A stretch of 52,648 nt of DNA from Candidatus Pullichristensenella avicola (GCA_018711655.1 DVIA01000025.1:1-52648); one strand, 5' to 3'; shown: positions 33,170 through 42,624, counted from the first letter of the stretch. Program-made: numbers and translations. Notes: a model not told the origin generated them from the letters alone.

Positions 33170-34432
33170 ATGGCCAGGACCCGGGACGAGCTGCTCGCGC
33201 TGCTCAACTGTGAAAGCGCGCTTGTAAACCTGCAGAAACTGTTGGAAACCGAGGCGCTCCCGCCTACGGGCGAGGACGTGAACAACCACATCCACACCAC
33301 CTACTCCTTCTCGCCCTATTCGCCTACGGCGGCGGTGTACTTTGCGCGCATGGCCGGGCTGTGCACCTGCGGGCTGATGGACCACGATTCCATCGCCGGC
33401 GCCGAGGAGTTCCTCGAAGCGGCGAAAATCGCCGGCATGGCCGCCACCATCGGCATGGAGTGCCGCGCCAGTTTCAGCAATACGCCCTTTGCCGATCGCC
33501 GCATCAACAACCCCGATCAGGACGGCGTGGCCTATATGACCATGCACGGCGTGCCGCACAATCGCGCAAGGGAACTCAACGAACGCTTCGCCCCCTACCG
33601 CGAAAAGCGCAACGCGCGCAACCGCCGTATGGTCGAAGCCGTCAACGGCCTGATGGGCCGTTATGGCGTGACCATCGACTTTGACCGGGATGTGCTGCCT
33701 CGCTCCAATTACGCCGCGGGCGGCACCGTTACCGAGCGCCATCTGGCCAGCGCCCTGTCCGACCGGCTTTTGGAGGTGGTCGGCCGCGGCGAAAAGCTGG
33801 TTTCGTTCATCAAAAACGAAATGAAGGCGCCGCTTTCGGCCAAGGTGGAGGGCTATCTTCTGGATGAAAACAACCCCCACGCCATGTACGACCTGCTCGG
33901 CTGGGTCAAAAGCGACCTCATCGCCCGCTTCTACATCGACGCGACCGACGAATGCCCCGACGTGCGCGAGGCGCTGGCTCTGTGCGAGGACATTGGCGCC
34001 ATTTCCGCCTACGCCTACCTGGGCGACGTGGGCCAGTCCGTTACCGGCGACAAGCGCGCCCAGAAGTTCGAGGACGATTACCTGGACGAGCTGATCCCAT
34101 ACATCAAAGACCTGGGCTTCCGGGCCGTCACCTATATGCCCTCGCGCAACACGCGGCCGCAGCTGGATCGCCTGCGCGCGCTGTGCGAAAAATACGAACT
34201 GTTCCAGATCAGCGGCGAGGACATCAATTCCCCGCGCCAGTCGTTTGTGTGCGAGGCCCAGCGCGACCCGGCTTTCCGCAACCTCTTTGACTCCACCTGG
34301 GCGCTTATCGCCCATGAGTGGCGCTCGACCAACGATCCGCGCGACGGCTTTTTCAGCGCGGAAAGCGTCCAAAAGTGGCCCCGCTTAAACGAGCGCGTGT
34401 CGGTGTTTTCCCAGTTTGGCCGCCATCTGTAG
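33170..34432 (+). CDS. PHP domain protein, large paralogue
   Basis: The 420-residue protein has an N-terminal helix region (1-35), then PHP motifs HIHTTYSFSPYSPTAAVYFA (about 40-59), MDHDSIAGAEEF (about 71-82) and the GMECRASF segment with the metal glutamate. A long insert (about 120-290, with ERFAPYREKRNARNRRMVEA and SFIKNEMKAPLSAKVEG) follows, and a C-terminal half contains YMPSRNTRPQLDRLRALC and GEDINSPRQSF. Its length and insert separate it from the shorter neighbour. Substrate unknown. The ATG at 33170 is preceded by AAGGAG; an in-frame GTG at 33161 overlaps that site. It has its own promoter and is followed 36 bp later by nagB. Confidence 0.85.
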   Translation: MARTRDELLALLNCESALVNLQKLLETEALPPTGEDVNNHIHTTYSFSPYSPTAAVYFARMAGLCTCGLMDHDSIAGAEEFLEAAKIAGMAATIGMECRASFSNTPFADRRINNPDQDGVAYMTMHGVPHNRARELNERFAPYREKRNARNRRMVEAVNGLMGRYGVTIDFDRDVLPRSNYAAGGTVTERHLASALSDRLLEVVGRGEKLVSFIKNEMKAPLSAKVEGYLLDENNPHAMYDLLGWVKSDLIARFYIDATDECPDVREALALCEDIGAISAYAYLGDVGQSVTGDKRAQKFEDDYLDELIPYIKDLGFRAVTYMPSRNTRPQLDRLRALCEKYELFQISGEDINSPRQSFVCEAQRDPAFRNLFDSTWALIAHEWRSTNDPRDGFFSAESVQKWPRLNERVSVFSQFGRHL

Positions 34433-34468
34433 CGGCCTGAGGGCATATATTCAACAGGAGGGATCGTT

Positions 34469-35194
34469 ATGCAAGTCCATATCTATGAAACCCCGGAACT
34501 GGCCGCCAAGGCGGCGGCGGCGCTGATCGCCGCGGCGATTCTCGATAAGCCCAACATGGTTCTGGGCCTGCCCACCGGCTCTTCTCCGGTGAATACCTAC
34601 AAGGAACTGGCCAGGATGAACCGAGAGGGCGTGGTGGACTTTTCCCGCGTGATTACCTACAACCTCGACGAATACGTCGGCCTGGAGGGAACGCACGAGC
34701 AGAGCTACCGCTATTTTATGAACGCCAACCTCTTTGACCACGTCAACATCGACAAGGCCAACACCCATGTGCCCTGCGGCGTTGGCGATGATCCTGAAAA
34801 GAATGCCCGCGATTACGAGGCCGCCATCGAAAAGGCCGGCGGCATTGATCTGCAGTTCATGGGCATCGGCCGCAACGGCCACATCGGCTTTAACGAGCCG
34901 GCGGACGCCTTCCCGGACGCTACGTCCATTATCGACCTGACCGAGAGCACCATCGAGGCCAACAAGCGCTTCTTCGCCTCCCGCGACGAGGTGCCGCGGC
35001 GCGCCATTTCCATGGGCGTTGGCACCATCATGCGCGCCCGCCGCACGCTGCTGATCGCCACCGGCGCCGATAAGGCCGAGGCTGTGCGCGGCATGCTCCA
35101 GGGCCCGGTGACGCCTCGCCTGCCCGCCAGCGCCCTGCGCTTCCATCAGGACTGCGTGATCGTGCTGGACAAGGCGGCCGCCTCGCTGCTGTAA
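34469..35194 (+). CDS. nagB: Glucosamine-6-phosphate deaminase
   Basis: The enzyme converts glucosamine-6-phosphate to fructose-6-phosphate and ammonia (amino-sugar catabolism). The 241-residue protein has LGLPTGSSPVNTYKEL (about 32-47), TYNLDEYVGLEG with the catalytic Asp/Glu (about 66-77), GIGRNGHIGFNEP with the ring-opening His (about 131-143) and the C-terminal FHQDCVIVLD. The ATG at 34469 has AGGAGGG. No nagA is adjacent; the partner genes upstream are PHP proteins, so a functional link is not evident. The next 540 bp hold repeats and a terminator. Confidence 0.95.
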   Translation: MQVHIYETPELAAKAAAALIAAAILDKPNMVLGLPTGSSPVNTYKELARMNREGVVDFSRVITYNLDEYVGLEGTHEQSYRYFMNANLFDHVNIDKANTHVPCGVGDDPEKNARDYEAAIEKAGGIDLQFMGIGRNGHIGFNEPADAFPDATSIIDLTESTIEANKRFFASRDEVPRRAISMGVGTIMRARRTLLIATGADKAEAVRGMLQGPVTPRLPASALRFHQDCVIVLDKAAASLL

Positions 35195-35309
35195 CCGCGT
35201 TTTCCGGCGCGCCCTGCGGCGGGATCGCCGCCGGAGCGCTCTGCGCGGGTTCACGCCGCCGCCTGCGTTTGCGGGCGGCGGCGTTGCGTTCCGGGCGCAA
35301 CGCCGGATG

Positions 35310-35580
35310 CCGGCGCTTGTTCCGCCCAAACGCCCGGGCGCGCGATGTTCGGGCGACGCCTTTGCGCCCCCCGTTTGTTCTCCCAAACGCTCCGGGCGCG
35401 CGATGCTCGGGCGGTGCCTTTTGCGCAACCCCGCTTGTTCCGCCCAAACGCCCGGGCGCGCGATGTTCGGGCGACGCCTTTTACGCACCCCCCGTTTGTT
35501 CCGCCCAAACGCCGGGCGCGCGATGCTCGGGCGACGCTTTTGCGCCCCCCGTTTGTTCTCCCAAACGCTCCGGGCGCGGC
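35310..35580. repeat. Tandem repeat, 58-60-bp unit, about 4.5 copies
   Basis: A unit with CCCAAACGC, GGGCGCGCGATG and TCGGGCG recurs, with the GATG at 35344, 35402, 35462 and 35522. Alternating units carry TTCCGCCCAAACG or TTCTCCCAAACG. All parts of the unit are repeated, so there are no spacers. Frames on the minus strand give a 20-residue Arg-rich repeat, without a ribosome site. The region 35195-35735 between nagB and murJ contains only this, a terminator and a promoter. Confidence 0.85.
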
Positions 35581-35627
35581 GTTCGCTTTGAAAAAACCGG
35601 CCCCGCGCAACCTTTTGGCAAAGCCGG

Positions 35628-35655
35628 CCCCCCACAGCGGGGGGTTTCATTTTTT
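35628..35655 (+). terminator. Intrinsic terminator upstream of murJ
   Basis: CCCCCC-ACAGC-GGGGGG is followed by TTTCATTTTTT. It lies 430 bp beyond nagB and just before the murJ promoter, so it insulates murJ from upstream transcription. Confidence 0.8.
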
Positions 35656-35664
35656 ACGCGGCTA

Positions 35665-35673
35665 TGCTATACT
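35665..35673 (+). promoter_or_regulatory. Extended -10 promoter of the murJ operon
   Basis: TG-C-TATACT has the extended -10 form, and the terminator T-run occupies the -35 area. It excludes the ATG at 35664 as a start for murJ. Confidence 0.6.
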
Positions 35674-35735
35674 ATAGCTTGGAAAAACGGCGGGCGTTTT
35701 TCGCCCGTCGCCGTCCCGACAAAGAAGGTGAAGAT

Positions 35736-37511
35736 TTGGCCCGCAAAAACAGGTTTTTGCAGACGACCATGCTGGTGACCCTGGTCATCATCGCCAGCAA
35801 GGCGGTCGGCTTTCTGCGCGAAATGGTGGCCGCGCACTATTTTGGCACGCAGCCGGAATACGACGCCTATGTGGCCGCCTACGCGCTGTTTTATGTGCCG
35901 GTATTACTGCTCAATTCCTGCATCACTTCTACGCTGGTGCCCATGTACACCGAGGCGCGCGCCCGCAGGGGCCTTGAGCGCGCCGACCGCTTTGCCAGCA
36001 ACGCCGTCAATATCTTTGCGCTGGCGGCGCTGGGGCTGACGGTTCTGATGCTGCTGCTGGCCGGGCCGCTGGTGCGGCTGGTCTATTCCGGCTACGAGCC
36101 GTGGACGGCGGAACTGACGGCGGAACTTGTGCGCATCATGGTGCTGACGCTGGCGTTCAACATCACTTCCATATCCCTGGCCAGCCTTTTAAACGCGCAG
36201 GAGAAGTACATCGCCGCGCAGATCACCGGGTTTCCCCTCAGCTTTGCCGTTATCTTTGCGGCGACGCTGTTCGCCCGCTCCTACGGCGTGCGGGCGCTGG
36301 GCTGGGGCGTGTTTGCGGCCAACGTGTTGCAGACGCTGGTGCTTGTGCCCTTTATGCGCGGCTGGTTCCATTACAGCCCGATCGTCAATTTCCGCGACCG
36401 CCGCTTCCGCCGCCTGGTGGCGCTGGCCGGCCCGGCGGTGCTCTCCATGGCGGTGAGCGAACTGAACCACATGGTCGATCAGTGGCGCGCCTCTTACGGC
36501 AACGCCGGCGATGTGTCGGCGCTTTCCTACGCCTACAAGGTCATTACGCTTCTGACGGGCGTGATCATCGTGCCGCTTACGACCATCATGTTTTCGCGCA
36601 TGAGCCGTCTGGTGGCGGAAAACGACCGCCGCGGCATTTTGGAGATCGTGCGCCGCTCCACGGTGACCATCGCCATGGTGATGGCGCCCATTACCGCCAT
36701 CTGCGCCGTGGGCAATGGAGACGTCGTCAAGGCGCTGTATCTGGGCGGGCAGTTTGATCTGGACAGCGCTGCCGTCACGTCGGGCGTGTTCCTCTTTTAT
36801 GTGATCGGCGTGCTCGGCTTCGGGCTGCGCGATCTGCTCAACCGCACCTTCCACGCCATGCAGGATACGCGCACCACTATGTACGTTTCCGTTGGCATCG
36901 TCGTGGCCAACGTCATTTTGAACAGCATCTTCCACGCCCTGATGGGCGTGCGCGGCCTGGCGCTGGCCACCACCGTATCCGGCACTGGCGGCATGCTGAC
37001 GCTGTTTTATCTGCTCAGGCGCCGGATGCGCCGCCTGGGCCTGAAGCGCATTGTGCCCGATCTTGTCAAAATCGCCGTGGCGACGTTGGCATCGGCGCTG
37101 GTGGCGGCGCTGGTGGGCGGGCTGCTTCCCGAGGCTGCGGACCGCTGGCGCGCCGTGCTGCGCCTGGCGGCGATGGGCTGCGGCGGCCTGGGCGCCTATG
37201 GGCTGGTCGCCCTGGCGCTGGGGGTAACGCCGCTGAAGGAATTCATAACCAGGAAAGGAAACGCCAATGATGGACGAAGAACGGCTGATCACCACCGGGT
37301 TTCGCGAGGAGGACGAGCAGACGGAACTGTCGCTGCGTCCGAGGACGCTCGCGGAGTACTTCGGGCAGGAGAAACTCAAGAAGAGCCTGAGCGTGTACAT
37401 GCAGGCCGCCGTCGCCCGCCGCGAGCCGCTGGATCATCTGCTGCTGTACGGCCCGCCCGGCCTGGGCAAGACGACGCTGGCCGGCATCATCGCCGCGGAG
37501 ATGGGGCATAA
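35736..37511 (+). CDS. murJ: Lipid II flippase MurJ
   Basis: MurJ flips the peptidoglycan precursor lipid II across the membrane. The N-terminus ([20 protein letters not shown], then [20 protein letters not shown]) and helices through about residue 505 match the MurJ/MVF family of 13-14 helices. The start is TTG 35736 with AAGGTG upstream, because the ATG at 35664 lies on the promoter. The frame does not stop where MurJ should end (about residue 510) but continues 245 bp into ruvB, giving 591 residues. Those last 80 residues are Arg/Gly-rich and look like antiphase ruvB. A one-base indel would end it at TAA 37246 or TGA 37268. So either the stop is lost, or there is a sequence error. It is first of murJ-ruvB-M28-queA. 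Confidence 0.85.
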   Translation: MARKNRFLQTTMLVTLVIIASKAVGFLREMVAAHYFGTQPEYDAYVAAYALFYVPVLLLNSCITSTLVPMYTEARARRGLERADRFASNAVNIFALAALGLTVLMLLLAGPLVRLVYSGYEPWTAELTAELVRIMVLTLAFNITSISLASLLNAQEKYIAAQITGFPLSFAVIFAATLFARSYGVRALGWGVFAANVLQTLVLVPFMRGWFHYSPIVNFRDRRFRRLVALAGPAVLSMAVSELNHMVDQWRASYGNAGDVSALSYAYKVITLLTGVIIVPLTTIMFSRMSRLVAENDRRGILEIVRRSTVTIAMVMAPITAICAVGNGDVVKALYLGGQFDLDSAAVTSGVFLFYVIGVLGFGLRDLLNRTFHAMQDTRTTMYVSVGIVVANVILNSIFHALMGVRGLALATTVSGTGGMLTLFYLLRRRMRRLGLKRIVPDLVKIAVATLASALVAALVGGLLPEAADRWRAVLRLAAMGCGGLGAYGLVALALGVTPLKEFITRKGNANDGRRTADHHRVSRGGRADGTVAASEDARGVLRAGETQEEPERVHAGRRRPPRAAGSSAAVRPARPGQDDAGRHHRRGDGA

Positions 37512-38307
37512 CATACGCATCACCAGCGGCCCCGCCATTGAGCGCGCCGGCGACCTGGCCTCCATCCTGACGAATCTGAGCGCCGGCGACGTGCTGTTTA
37601 TCGACGAGATTCACCGCCTCAGCCACGCCGTGGAGGAGGTGCTCTACCCGGCCATGGAGGACTTTGCCCTCGATATCATGATCGGCAAGGGCCCTTCGGC
37701 GCGTTCCATCCGCCTGGATCTGCCCAAATTCACGCTCATTGGCGCGACCACGCGCGCGGGCATGCTCACTTCGCCCCTGCGCGATCGCTTTGGCATCAAT
37801 TTCCGCCTGGAATTGTATACGCCGGAGGAACTGTCGGTGATCGTGCTGCGCTCGGCAAAGATCCTCAAGATCCCCTGCGATCAGGCGGGCGCCCTGGAGA
37901 TCGCCCGCCGCTCGAGGGGCACGCCGCGCATTGCCAACCGCCTCATTCGCCGCGTGCGCGACTTTGCCGAGGTGGAGGGTGGGGGCAAGATCACCCTTGA
38001 AGTGGCCCGCCGGGCGCTTGCGATGCTCGAGGTGGACGAACTGGGCCTTGACCACACCGACCGCACGCTGCTTCGCACGATGATCGAAAAATTCGGCGGC
38101 GGCCCGGTGGGGCTGGACACCCTGGCCGCCTCTACCGGCGAGGACGCCGTGACCATCGAGGATGTGTACGAGCCGTATTTTCTGCAGCTGGGCTTTATCA
38201 TGCGCACGCCGCGCGGCCGCGTGGCCACCGCCGCCGCCTACGAGCACCTCGGCCTCACGCCGCCCGCGCCCAAGGCCGATGCGGATCAGATGAGGATGGA
38301 CCTGTGA
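37267..38307 (+). CDS. ruvB: Holliday junction branch migration helicase RuvB
   Basis: RuvB is the hexameric AAA+ motor that drives branch migration with RuvA. The 346-residue protein starts with [20 protein letters not shown], then [17 protein letters not shown], a family hallmark. It has Walker [13 protein letters not shown] (about 60-71), Walker [11 protein letters not shown] (about 115-124), sensor 1 [19 protein letters not shown], the arginine finger region and the C-terminal winged helix ([20 protein letters not shown]). Two adjacent ATGs (37267, 37270) follow AGGAAAGG. ruvA and ruvC are not nearby. Its stop overlaps the next start by GTGA. Confidence 0.96.
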   Translation: MMDEERLITTGFREEDEQTELSLRPRTLAEYFGQEKLKKSLSVYMQAAVARREPLDHLLLYGPPGLGKTTLAGIIAAEMGHNIRITSGPAIERAGDLASILTNLSAGDVLFIDEIHRLSHAVEEVLYPAMEDFALDIMIGKGPSARSIRLDLPKFTLIGATTRAGMLTSPLRDRFGINFRLELYTPEELSVIVLRSAKILKIPCDQAGALEIARRSRGTPRIANRLIRRVRDFAEVEGGGKITLEVARRALAMLEVDELGLDHTDRTLLRTMIEKFGGGPVGLDTLAASTGEDAVTIEDVYEPYFLQLGFIMRTPRGRVATAAAYEHLGLTPPAPKADADQMRMDL

Positions 38308-39233
38308 CGCCCCTGTGCGAGAGGATTGTCCGCGATTTTCAGGCGCGCAAGGGCCGCGCGCGCAAGGCCGCCTTTCGGGAACTGGTCAGGGCGGAAATGC
38401 GCAAAGAGGGCGTGATCTTCCGAGAGGAGCGCGCGAAGGGCCTGATCGAAAACGTCAACCTCGTCTGCGGAAACCTTGCCAGGGCGGAATTTGTCTTTGG
38501 CGCGCACTACGATACCTGCGCGGAACTGCCCTTTCCCAACCTCGCCGCGCCCTTGAACTGGCCGCTGTCCATTCTGACGCAGCTTTTGCTGACGCTGATG
38601 CTGGCGCTGCCCGCCGCGCTGTGCGCTTTTCTGGCCCGCCAGCTGGGCGCGCCGGTGGCCGCGGCGATCGCGGTGGGCGCAGCCTGCGGGCTGCTCGCGT
38701 CCGCGCTGGTCGTCGCCGGGAAGGCCAACCGCCACACCATGAACGACAATACCTCCGGCGTGGTCGCGCTTCTGACGCTGCTTGCGCGCATGACGCAGGA
38801 ACAGCGCGGCCGCGTGGCCGTGGTGCTGTTTGACAACGAGGAAGTGGGGCTGATCGGCTCGACGCTGTTTCGCAGACGGCATGCGCGGACAATGGCGGAC
38901 AAGCCGCTGGTCAACCTCGATTGCGTGGGCGACGGAAACATCGTGCTGTTCGCCGCCAACAAGGGCTATCGCGCCGACGAGGCGCTGTGGGCGCGCACAA
39001 AAGCGGCCTTTTCCGCCGGGGATTTTGAATTGGCGTTCGCACAGCGCGCCTTTTACCCCTCCGACCACTGGGGGTTTCCCAAGGCGCTGGCCATGGCGAC
39101 GCTGAAGCGGCGGCGATTTTTCGGCGCGGTGATCGACCGCATCCACACGCGGCGCGACACCATCTTAAAGGAAGAAAATATCGAATACATCGTGGAGGGC
39201 CTTCTGCGGCTGATAGACAATGAAAACGCATGA
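38304..39233 (+). CDS. M28-family metallopeptidase with membrane insert
   Basis: The 309-residue protein keeps the M28 two-zinc site: His68/Asp70 in FGAHYDTC, bridging Asp148 in [10 protein letters not shown], catalytic Glu179 and ligand Glu180 in [11 protein letters not shown], Asp206 in NLDCVGDGN and His255 in [10 protein letters not shown]. Between the first and second metal sites (about 84-137) lie two long hydrophobic helices, an insertion that would anchor the enzyme in the membrane. No signal peptide is seen, so the catalytic domain may face the cytoplasm. The GTG start at 38304 overlaps the ruvB stop, and its end overlaps queA by 14 nt. Substrate unknown. Confidence 0.85.
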   Translation: MTPLCERIVRDFQARKGRARKAAFRELVRAEMRKEGVIFREERAKGLIENVNLVCGNLARAEFVFGAHYDTCAELPFPNLAAPLNWPLSILTQLLLTLMLALPAALCAFLARQLGAPVAAAIAVGAACGLLASALVVAGKANRHTMNDNTSGVVALLTLLARMTQEQRGRVAVVLFDNEEVGLIGSTLFRRRHARTMADKPLVNLDCVGDGNIVLFAANKGYRADEALWARTKAAFSAGDFELAFAQRAFYPSDHWGFPKALAMATLKRRRFFGAVIDRIHTRRDTILKEENIEYIVEGLLRLIDNENA

Positions 39234-40242
39234 TTTTTACTACGACCTGCCCGAGGAATTGATCGCCCAGACGCCGGTGGAGCCGCGCGACCACAGCCGC
39301 ATGCTGGTGGTGCATCGCGAAAACGGCCGCCTCGAGCACAGGCATTTTTACGACATCGTGGACTATCTGCGCCCCGGCGACGCGCTGGTGATCAACGACA
39401 CCCGCGTCATTCCCGCGCGCCTCATTGGCGAGCGCGCCGGCGGCGGCGCGGCGGAGGTGCTTCTGCTCAGGCAACTCGGCCCCAAAAAGTGGGAAACGCT
39501 GGTGCGTCCGGGGCGGAGACTCAAGCCCGGCGCGGAAGTGTCCTTCGGCGGCGGCAGGCTCGTGGCCCGCATGCTGGAAACCACCGACGCCGGCGGCCGC
39601 GTGGTGGAATTTGTCTGCGAAGGCACGATGGAGGCCATGCTGGACGAATTGGGCGAGATGCCCCTGCCGCCATACATCCACGAAACCCTGCAGGATCGCG
39701 ATCGCTACCAGACCGTCTATGCCCGCCACGACGGCTCCGCCGCCGCCCCTACCGCCGGGCTGCACTTCACCCCGGCGCTGCTTGACAAAATTCGCGCCAT
39801 GGGCGTGAAGATCGTGCCCGTGCTTCTGCATGTGGGACTGGGCACCTTTCGCCCCGTGAAGGCGGAGGACGTCGAGGATCACGAGATGCACTCCGAATAC
39901 TACGAGGTCACGCCCGAAGCCGCCGCAGACGTCAACGCCGCGTGCGCGGCGGGCGGGCGCGTAGTGGCCGTGGGTACCACCAGCGTGCGCACGCTGGAGA
40001 GCGCTTCTACCGACGCGGGCGTTTTGCAAGCGAAGTCCGGCTGGACCAGCATCTTCATCACCCCTGGCTACCGTTTCAAAATGGTGGACGCGCTCATCAC
40101 CAACTTCCATCTGCCAGAATCGACGCTGGTGATGCTCGTGAGCGCTTTCTACAGCCGCGAGGGCACGCTCTCCGCCTACGAGGAAGCCGTGCGGGAAAAG
40201 TATCGCTTCTTCTCCTTCGGCGACGCCATGCTGCTGCTGTAA
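39220..40242 (+). CDS. queA: S-adenosylmethionine:tRNA ribosyltransferase-isomerase
   Basis: QueA adds the cyclopentenediol ring (from the ribosyl of SAM) to preQ1 in tRNA, the penultimate step of queuosine synthesis. The 340-residue protein has [19 protein letters not shown] (about 6-24), [25 protein letters not shown] (about 59-72), [13 protein letters not shown] (about 180-192), [27 protein letters not shown] and C-terminal FITPGYRFK and [16 protein letters not shown]. The ATG at 39220 lies inside the end of the M28 gene. tgt, often adjacent, is absent. It ends the murJ operon, and the following MarR promoter stem may help stop transcription. Confidence 0.97.
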   Translation: MKTHDFYYDLPEELIAQTPVEPRDHSRMLVVHRENGRLEHRHFYDIVDYLRPGDALVINDTRVIPARLIGERAGGGAAEVLLLRQLGPKKWETLVRPGRRLKPGAEVSFGGGRLVARMLETTDAGGRVVEFVCEGTMEAMLDELGEMPLPPYIHETLQDRDRYQTVYARHDGSAAAPTAGLHFTPALLDKIRAMGVKIVPVLLHVGLGTFRPVKAEDVEDHEMHSEYYEVTPEAAADVNAACAAGGRVVAVGTTSVRTLESASTDAGVLQAKSGWTSIFITPGYRFKMVDALITNFHLPESTLVMLVSAFYSREGTLSAYEEAVREKYRFFSFGDAMLLL

Positions 40243-40288
40243 AAGAGAGAGTTTCCGCAAAGTTCATTGCCGATTTACGTTTCTTTGT

Positions 40289-40335
40289 TTGACTTTAATA
40301 CGAAACCGTACTAAAATCATGGTACGGTTTCGTAT
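40289..40335 (+). promoter_or_regulatory. MarR-type promoter/operator, 14-bp inverted repeat
   Basis: TTGACT (40289-40294), a 17-bp spacer and TAAAAT (40312-40317) form the promoter. The perfect inverted repeat ATACGAAACCGTAC (40298-40311) / GTACGGTTTCGTAT (40322-40335) brackets the -10. It covers the spacer and start site, so binding should block transcription of marR-MATE. The palindrome followed by TTTG could also serve as a weak terminator for queA. Confidence 0.85.
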
Positions 40336-40353
40336 TTTGTTGGGAGGCATACC

Positions 40354-40803
40354 ATGGAGGACCCTGCGGCGCTGGCCAGGCGCCTGATCCTGGCCACCAC
40401 GCGCATGGACGGCGCGTACTACTACTTTGCCCGGCGCTCCGGGGTGCCGGAAAACCTGCTGGCGCTGTTTTACGCCCTGGCGGACGGCAAGCCCCATTCG
40501 CAGAAGGAGATCTGCGAGGACTGGCTGATTCCCAAGACCACCGTCAACACCGTGGTTCGCGAGCAGGTGGCCGCGGGCCACATGACGCTGCGCGCCGGCG
40601 AGGGGCGGGAGAAGATCATCTGCCTGACTGAAACGGGCCGCGCCTATGCAGACAGGGCCATTTCCGCCCTTTGCGCGGCCGAACGCGCCGCCGCCGAACG
40701 CACAATGGCAAAGCACGGCGCGCAGTTCGTCGCCGCAGTAGAGGATTTTACCGACGCGCTCTGGAACGAATACGAGGCGCGCCTGGAGCGGCCGAAGGAA
40801 TGA
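40354..40803 (+). CDS. MarR family transcriptional regulator
   Basis: The 149-residue protein has the MarR winged-helix fold: dimerisation helices at both ends, HTH with HSQKEICEDWLIPKTTVNTV (about 49-68) and the wing RAGEGREKIICLTETGRA (about 81-98). Such proteins usually repress adjacent drug-export genes and are released by small phenolic or drug ligands. The ATG at 40354 has GGGAGG. The 14-bp inverted repeat upstream overlaps its promoter, so autorepression is very likely. The MATE exporter follows 61 bp downstream and is the likely target. Confidence 0.93.
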   Translation: MEDPAALARRLILATTRMDGAYYYFARRSGVPENLLALFYALADGKPHSQKEICEDWLIPKTTVNTVVREQVAAGHMTLRAGEGREKIICLTETGRAYADRAISALCAAERAAAERTMAKHGAQFVAAVEDFTDALWNEYEARLERPKE

Positions 40804-40864
40804 CCGCGCCGCCGGAAGCGCGCGTTGCCCGTATGCAAGGAACGAAGGTAATGAAAGGAACTTT

Positions 40865-42229
40865 ATGAACTCGCACGAACTGTTTGCCAACACCCCGCCG
40901 CGCAAACTGTTTTTCTTCGCGGCGCTGCCGGGGGCGGTGAGTATGCTCGCCTCCGCCCTCTACCAGCTTTTCGACGGCATGTTCGTCGGCAAATTTCTCG
41001 GCAGCACGCCGTTTGCGGCGCTGAATCTGGCCATGCCGTTCGTCATCATCAACTTTGCCCTTGCCGACCTGATCGGCGTGGGTTCGTCCGTGCCCATTTC
41101 CATCCACCTGGGCCGGCATGAGGACGAGGAGGCCAGCAACTACTTCACCTGCGCCAGCATCCTGATCGTGCTGGCGGGCGTGGCGGTGGGCGCGGCCATT
41201 TATGCCGCGGCGCCGCTGATGATCTCCCTGATGGGCGCGGAGGGCGAATTTGCCGCGCTGGCGGTGGACTATCTGCGCGTCTACGGCCTCTGTTCGCCGG
41301 TGACGACCATCATTTTTGCCGTAGACAACTTTCTGCGCATCTGCGGCAAGACGCGCGGGAGCATGTTTCTGAACATCTTCATGTCCATTCTCAGCGTGGC
41401 GCTGGAGGCGTTTTTCCTGCTGGTTCTGCGCCTGGGCATCGCCGGTGCGGCGCTGGGCACCTGTCTGGGCATGGCCATCACCGCCGTGGTCGCCTATATC
41501 CCGTTTTTTCGCGGGAAGATGCTTCTGCGCTTCCGCCGCCCGCGTTTCAGCCGCGCCATGATCGGCAAGATCGTCGTCAGCGGCGCGCCGAATTTTCTGA
41601 ACAACATTGCCGGCAGGATCACTTCCATTCTCATGAACGTGCTGCTGGTGCGCCTGGGCGGGGAGATCGCCGTATCCATCTACGGCGTTTTGATGTATGT
41701 CGAAGGCTTCATCCAGCCGCTTCTGTATGGCATGTGCGATTCTTTGCAGCCGGCTGTGGGCTACAACTGGGGCGCGGGCGCGCTGGGCCGGGTGAAGGCC
41801 ATCGAAAAACACTGCTTTACCGCCGCGGCGATCATCTCGCTGATTTCAGTGATGGTGATCTACCTCATTCCCGAACCCATTGCCCGCGTTTTTATGAAGG
41901 ACGTGGGCGCCCAGGTCATCGCCGATACCGCCTTCGCCCTGCGGCTGTTTGGCCTTACCTACATCACCCGCTGGTTCTCCTTCGCCACGCAGAGCTTCAT
42001 GCTGGCCATTGAGCGCACCGGCGCGGCGACGCTGATCTCCGTTTCCACGGCGCTGTTTTTCCCGGTGCTGCTGGTGGCTGCGCTGTGGCCCCTGGGACTG
42101 ACGGGGCTGTGGCTCAACTTTGCCGGCACGGCGGTGCTGGCAAGCGCGCTGGCGGCGGCGATCATGCTGCGCTTCCGGCGCGAATGGGCGAAGTTGACGC
42201 AGGAACTTCCTGCCGATCGCCCCGCCTGA
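40865..42229 (+). CDS. MATE family efflux transporter (MarR-linked)
   Basis: A 454-residue, 12-helix MATE exporter. It contains LPGAVSMLASALYQLFDGMF (about 20-39), then VGKFLGSTPFAALNLAMPF. The second half has NNIAGRITSILMNVLLVRLG and QPLLYGMCDSLQPAVGYNWG. It is distinct from the exporter at 1356-2741 and looks closer to the DinF/MepA-like branch. The ATG at 40865 has AAAGGAA. It is the second gene after marR and probably induced by ligands of MarR. A GC hairpin follows. Confidence 0.93.
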   Translation: MNSHELFANTPPRKLFFFAALPGAVSMLASALYQLFDGMFVGKFLGSTPFAALNLAMPFVIINFALADLIGVGSSVPISIHLGRHEDEEASNYFTCASILIVLAGVAVGAAIYAAAPLMISLMGAEGEFAALAVDYLRVYGLCSPVTTIIFAVDNFLRICGKTRGSMFLNIFMSILSVALEAFFLLVLRLGIAGAALGTCLGMAITAVVAYIPFFRGKMLLRFRRPRFSRAMIGKIVVSGAPNFLNNIAGRITSILMNVLLVRLGGEIAVSIYGVLMYVEGFIQPLLYGMCDSLQPAVGYNWGAGALGRVKAIEKHCFTAAAIISLISVMVIYLIPEPIARVFMKDVGAQVIADTAFALRLFGLTYITRWFSFATQSFMLAIERTGAATLISVSTALFFPVLLVAALWPLGLTGLWLNFAGTAVLASALAAAIMLRFRREWAKLTQELPADRPA

Positions 42230-42248
42230 ACCGGGTTCTCAACATAAC

Positions 42249-42282
42249 GCGCCCCCGCATAGGATGACCTGTGCGGGGGCGC
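42249..42282 (+). terminator. Hairpin after the MATE gene
   Basis: GCGCCCCCGCA / TGCGGGGGCGC is an 11-bp stem with a 12-nt loop, 19 bp past the stop. It is followed by TTGCG, with no real U-run. Confidence 0.5.
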
Positions 42283-42310
42283 TTGCGCTCGCGCCGGGGA
42301 GGTGTTTTGC

Positions 42311-42577
42311 GTGCGGATCCCCTGGGAAATGGTGCTTTCGTTCGCCATTGGGCTGGGGCTTATGTGGCTGGTGGGCTATCTCCTTCTCACGCCGATGCGC
42401 TTTTTGTGGCGGCTGGCGGCCGGCGGCGTGCTGGGGGCGGTGGCGCTGTGGCTGGTGAACGCCTTTGGCGGCCTGGTGGGGCTGCATGTGGCGGTCAATC
42501 CGTTCACGGCGCTGGCCGTGGGGTTTCTCGGCCTGCCCGGCGCGGCGCTGGTGATCCTGCTGCAACTGCTTTTGTAG
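42311..42577 (+). CDS. bofA: BofA family protein (pro-sigma-K processing inhibitor-like)
   Basis: The 88-residue, two-to-three-helix membrane protein matches the BofA family. In Bacillus, BofA holds SpoIVFB protease inactive until the mother cell activates sigma-K during sporulation. The family tail NAFGGLVGLHVAVNPFTALA (about 54-73), then VGFLGLPGAALVILLQLLL, is clear. The start is GTG 42311 with GGGGAGGTG 6 nt upstream; GTG 42302 lies within that site. It is usually next to recR and yaaL genes, which are absent here. It suggests, but does not prove, spore formation, as BofA proteins also occur in non-sporulating Clostridia. Confidence 0.82.
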   Translation: MRIPWEMVLSFAIGLGLMWLVGYLLLTPMRFLWRLAAGGVLGAVALWLVNAFGGLVGLHVAVNPFTALAVGFLGLPGAALVILLQLLL

Positions 42578-42592
42578 GGGATACAATGTCCT

Positions 42593-42624
42593 GCGGCCGC
42601 GCTTGTCTGCGGCGGCCGCTTTTT
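42593..42624 (+). terminator. Intrinsic terminator after bofA
   Basis: GCGGCCGC / GCGGCCGC (8-bp stem, 11-nt loop) is followed by TTTTT. It begins 15 bp past the bofA stop. Confidence 0.8.

Noticed and set aside
35664..35735. ATG start for murJ at 35664
   Set aside because: It overlaps the extended -10 box, so it would not be transcribed. TTG 35736 has a ribosome site and matches the family N-terminus.
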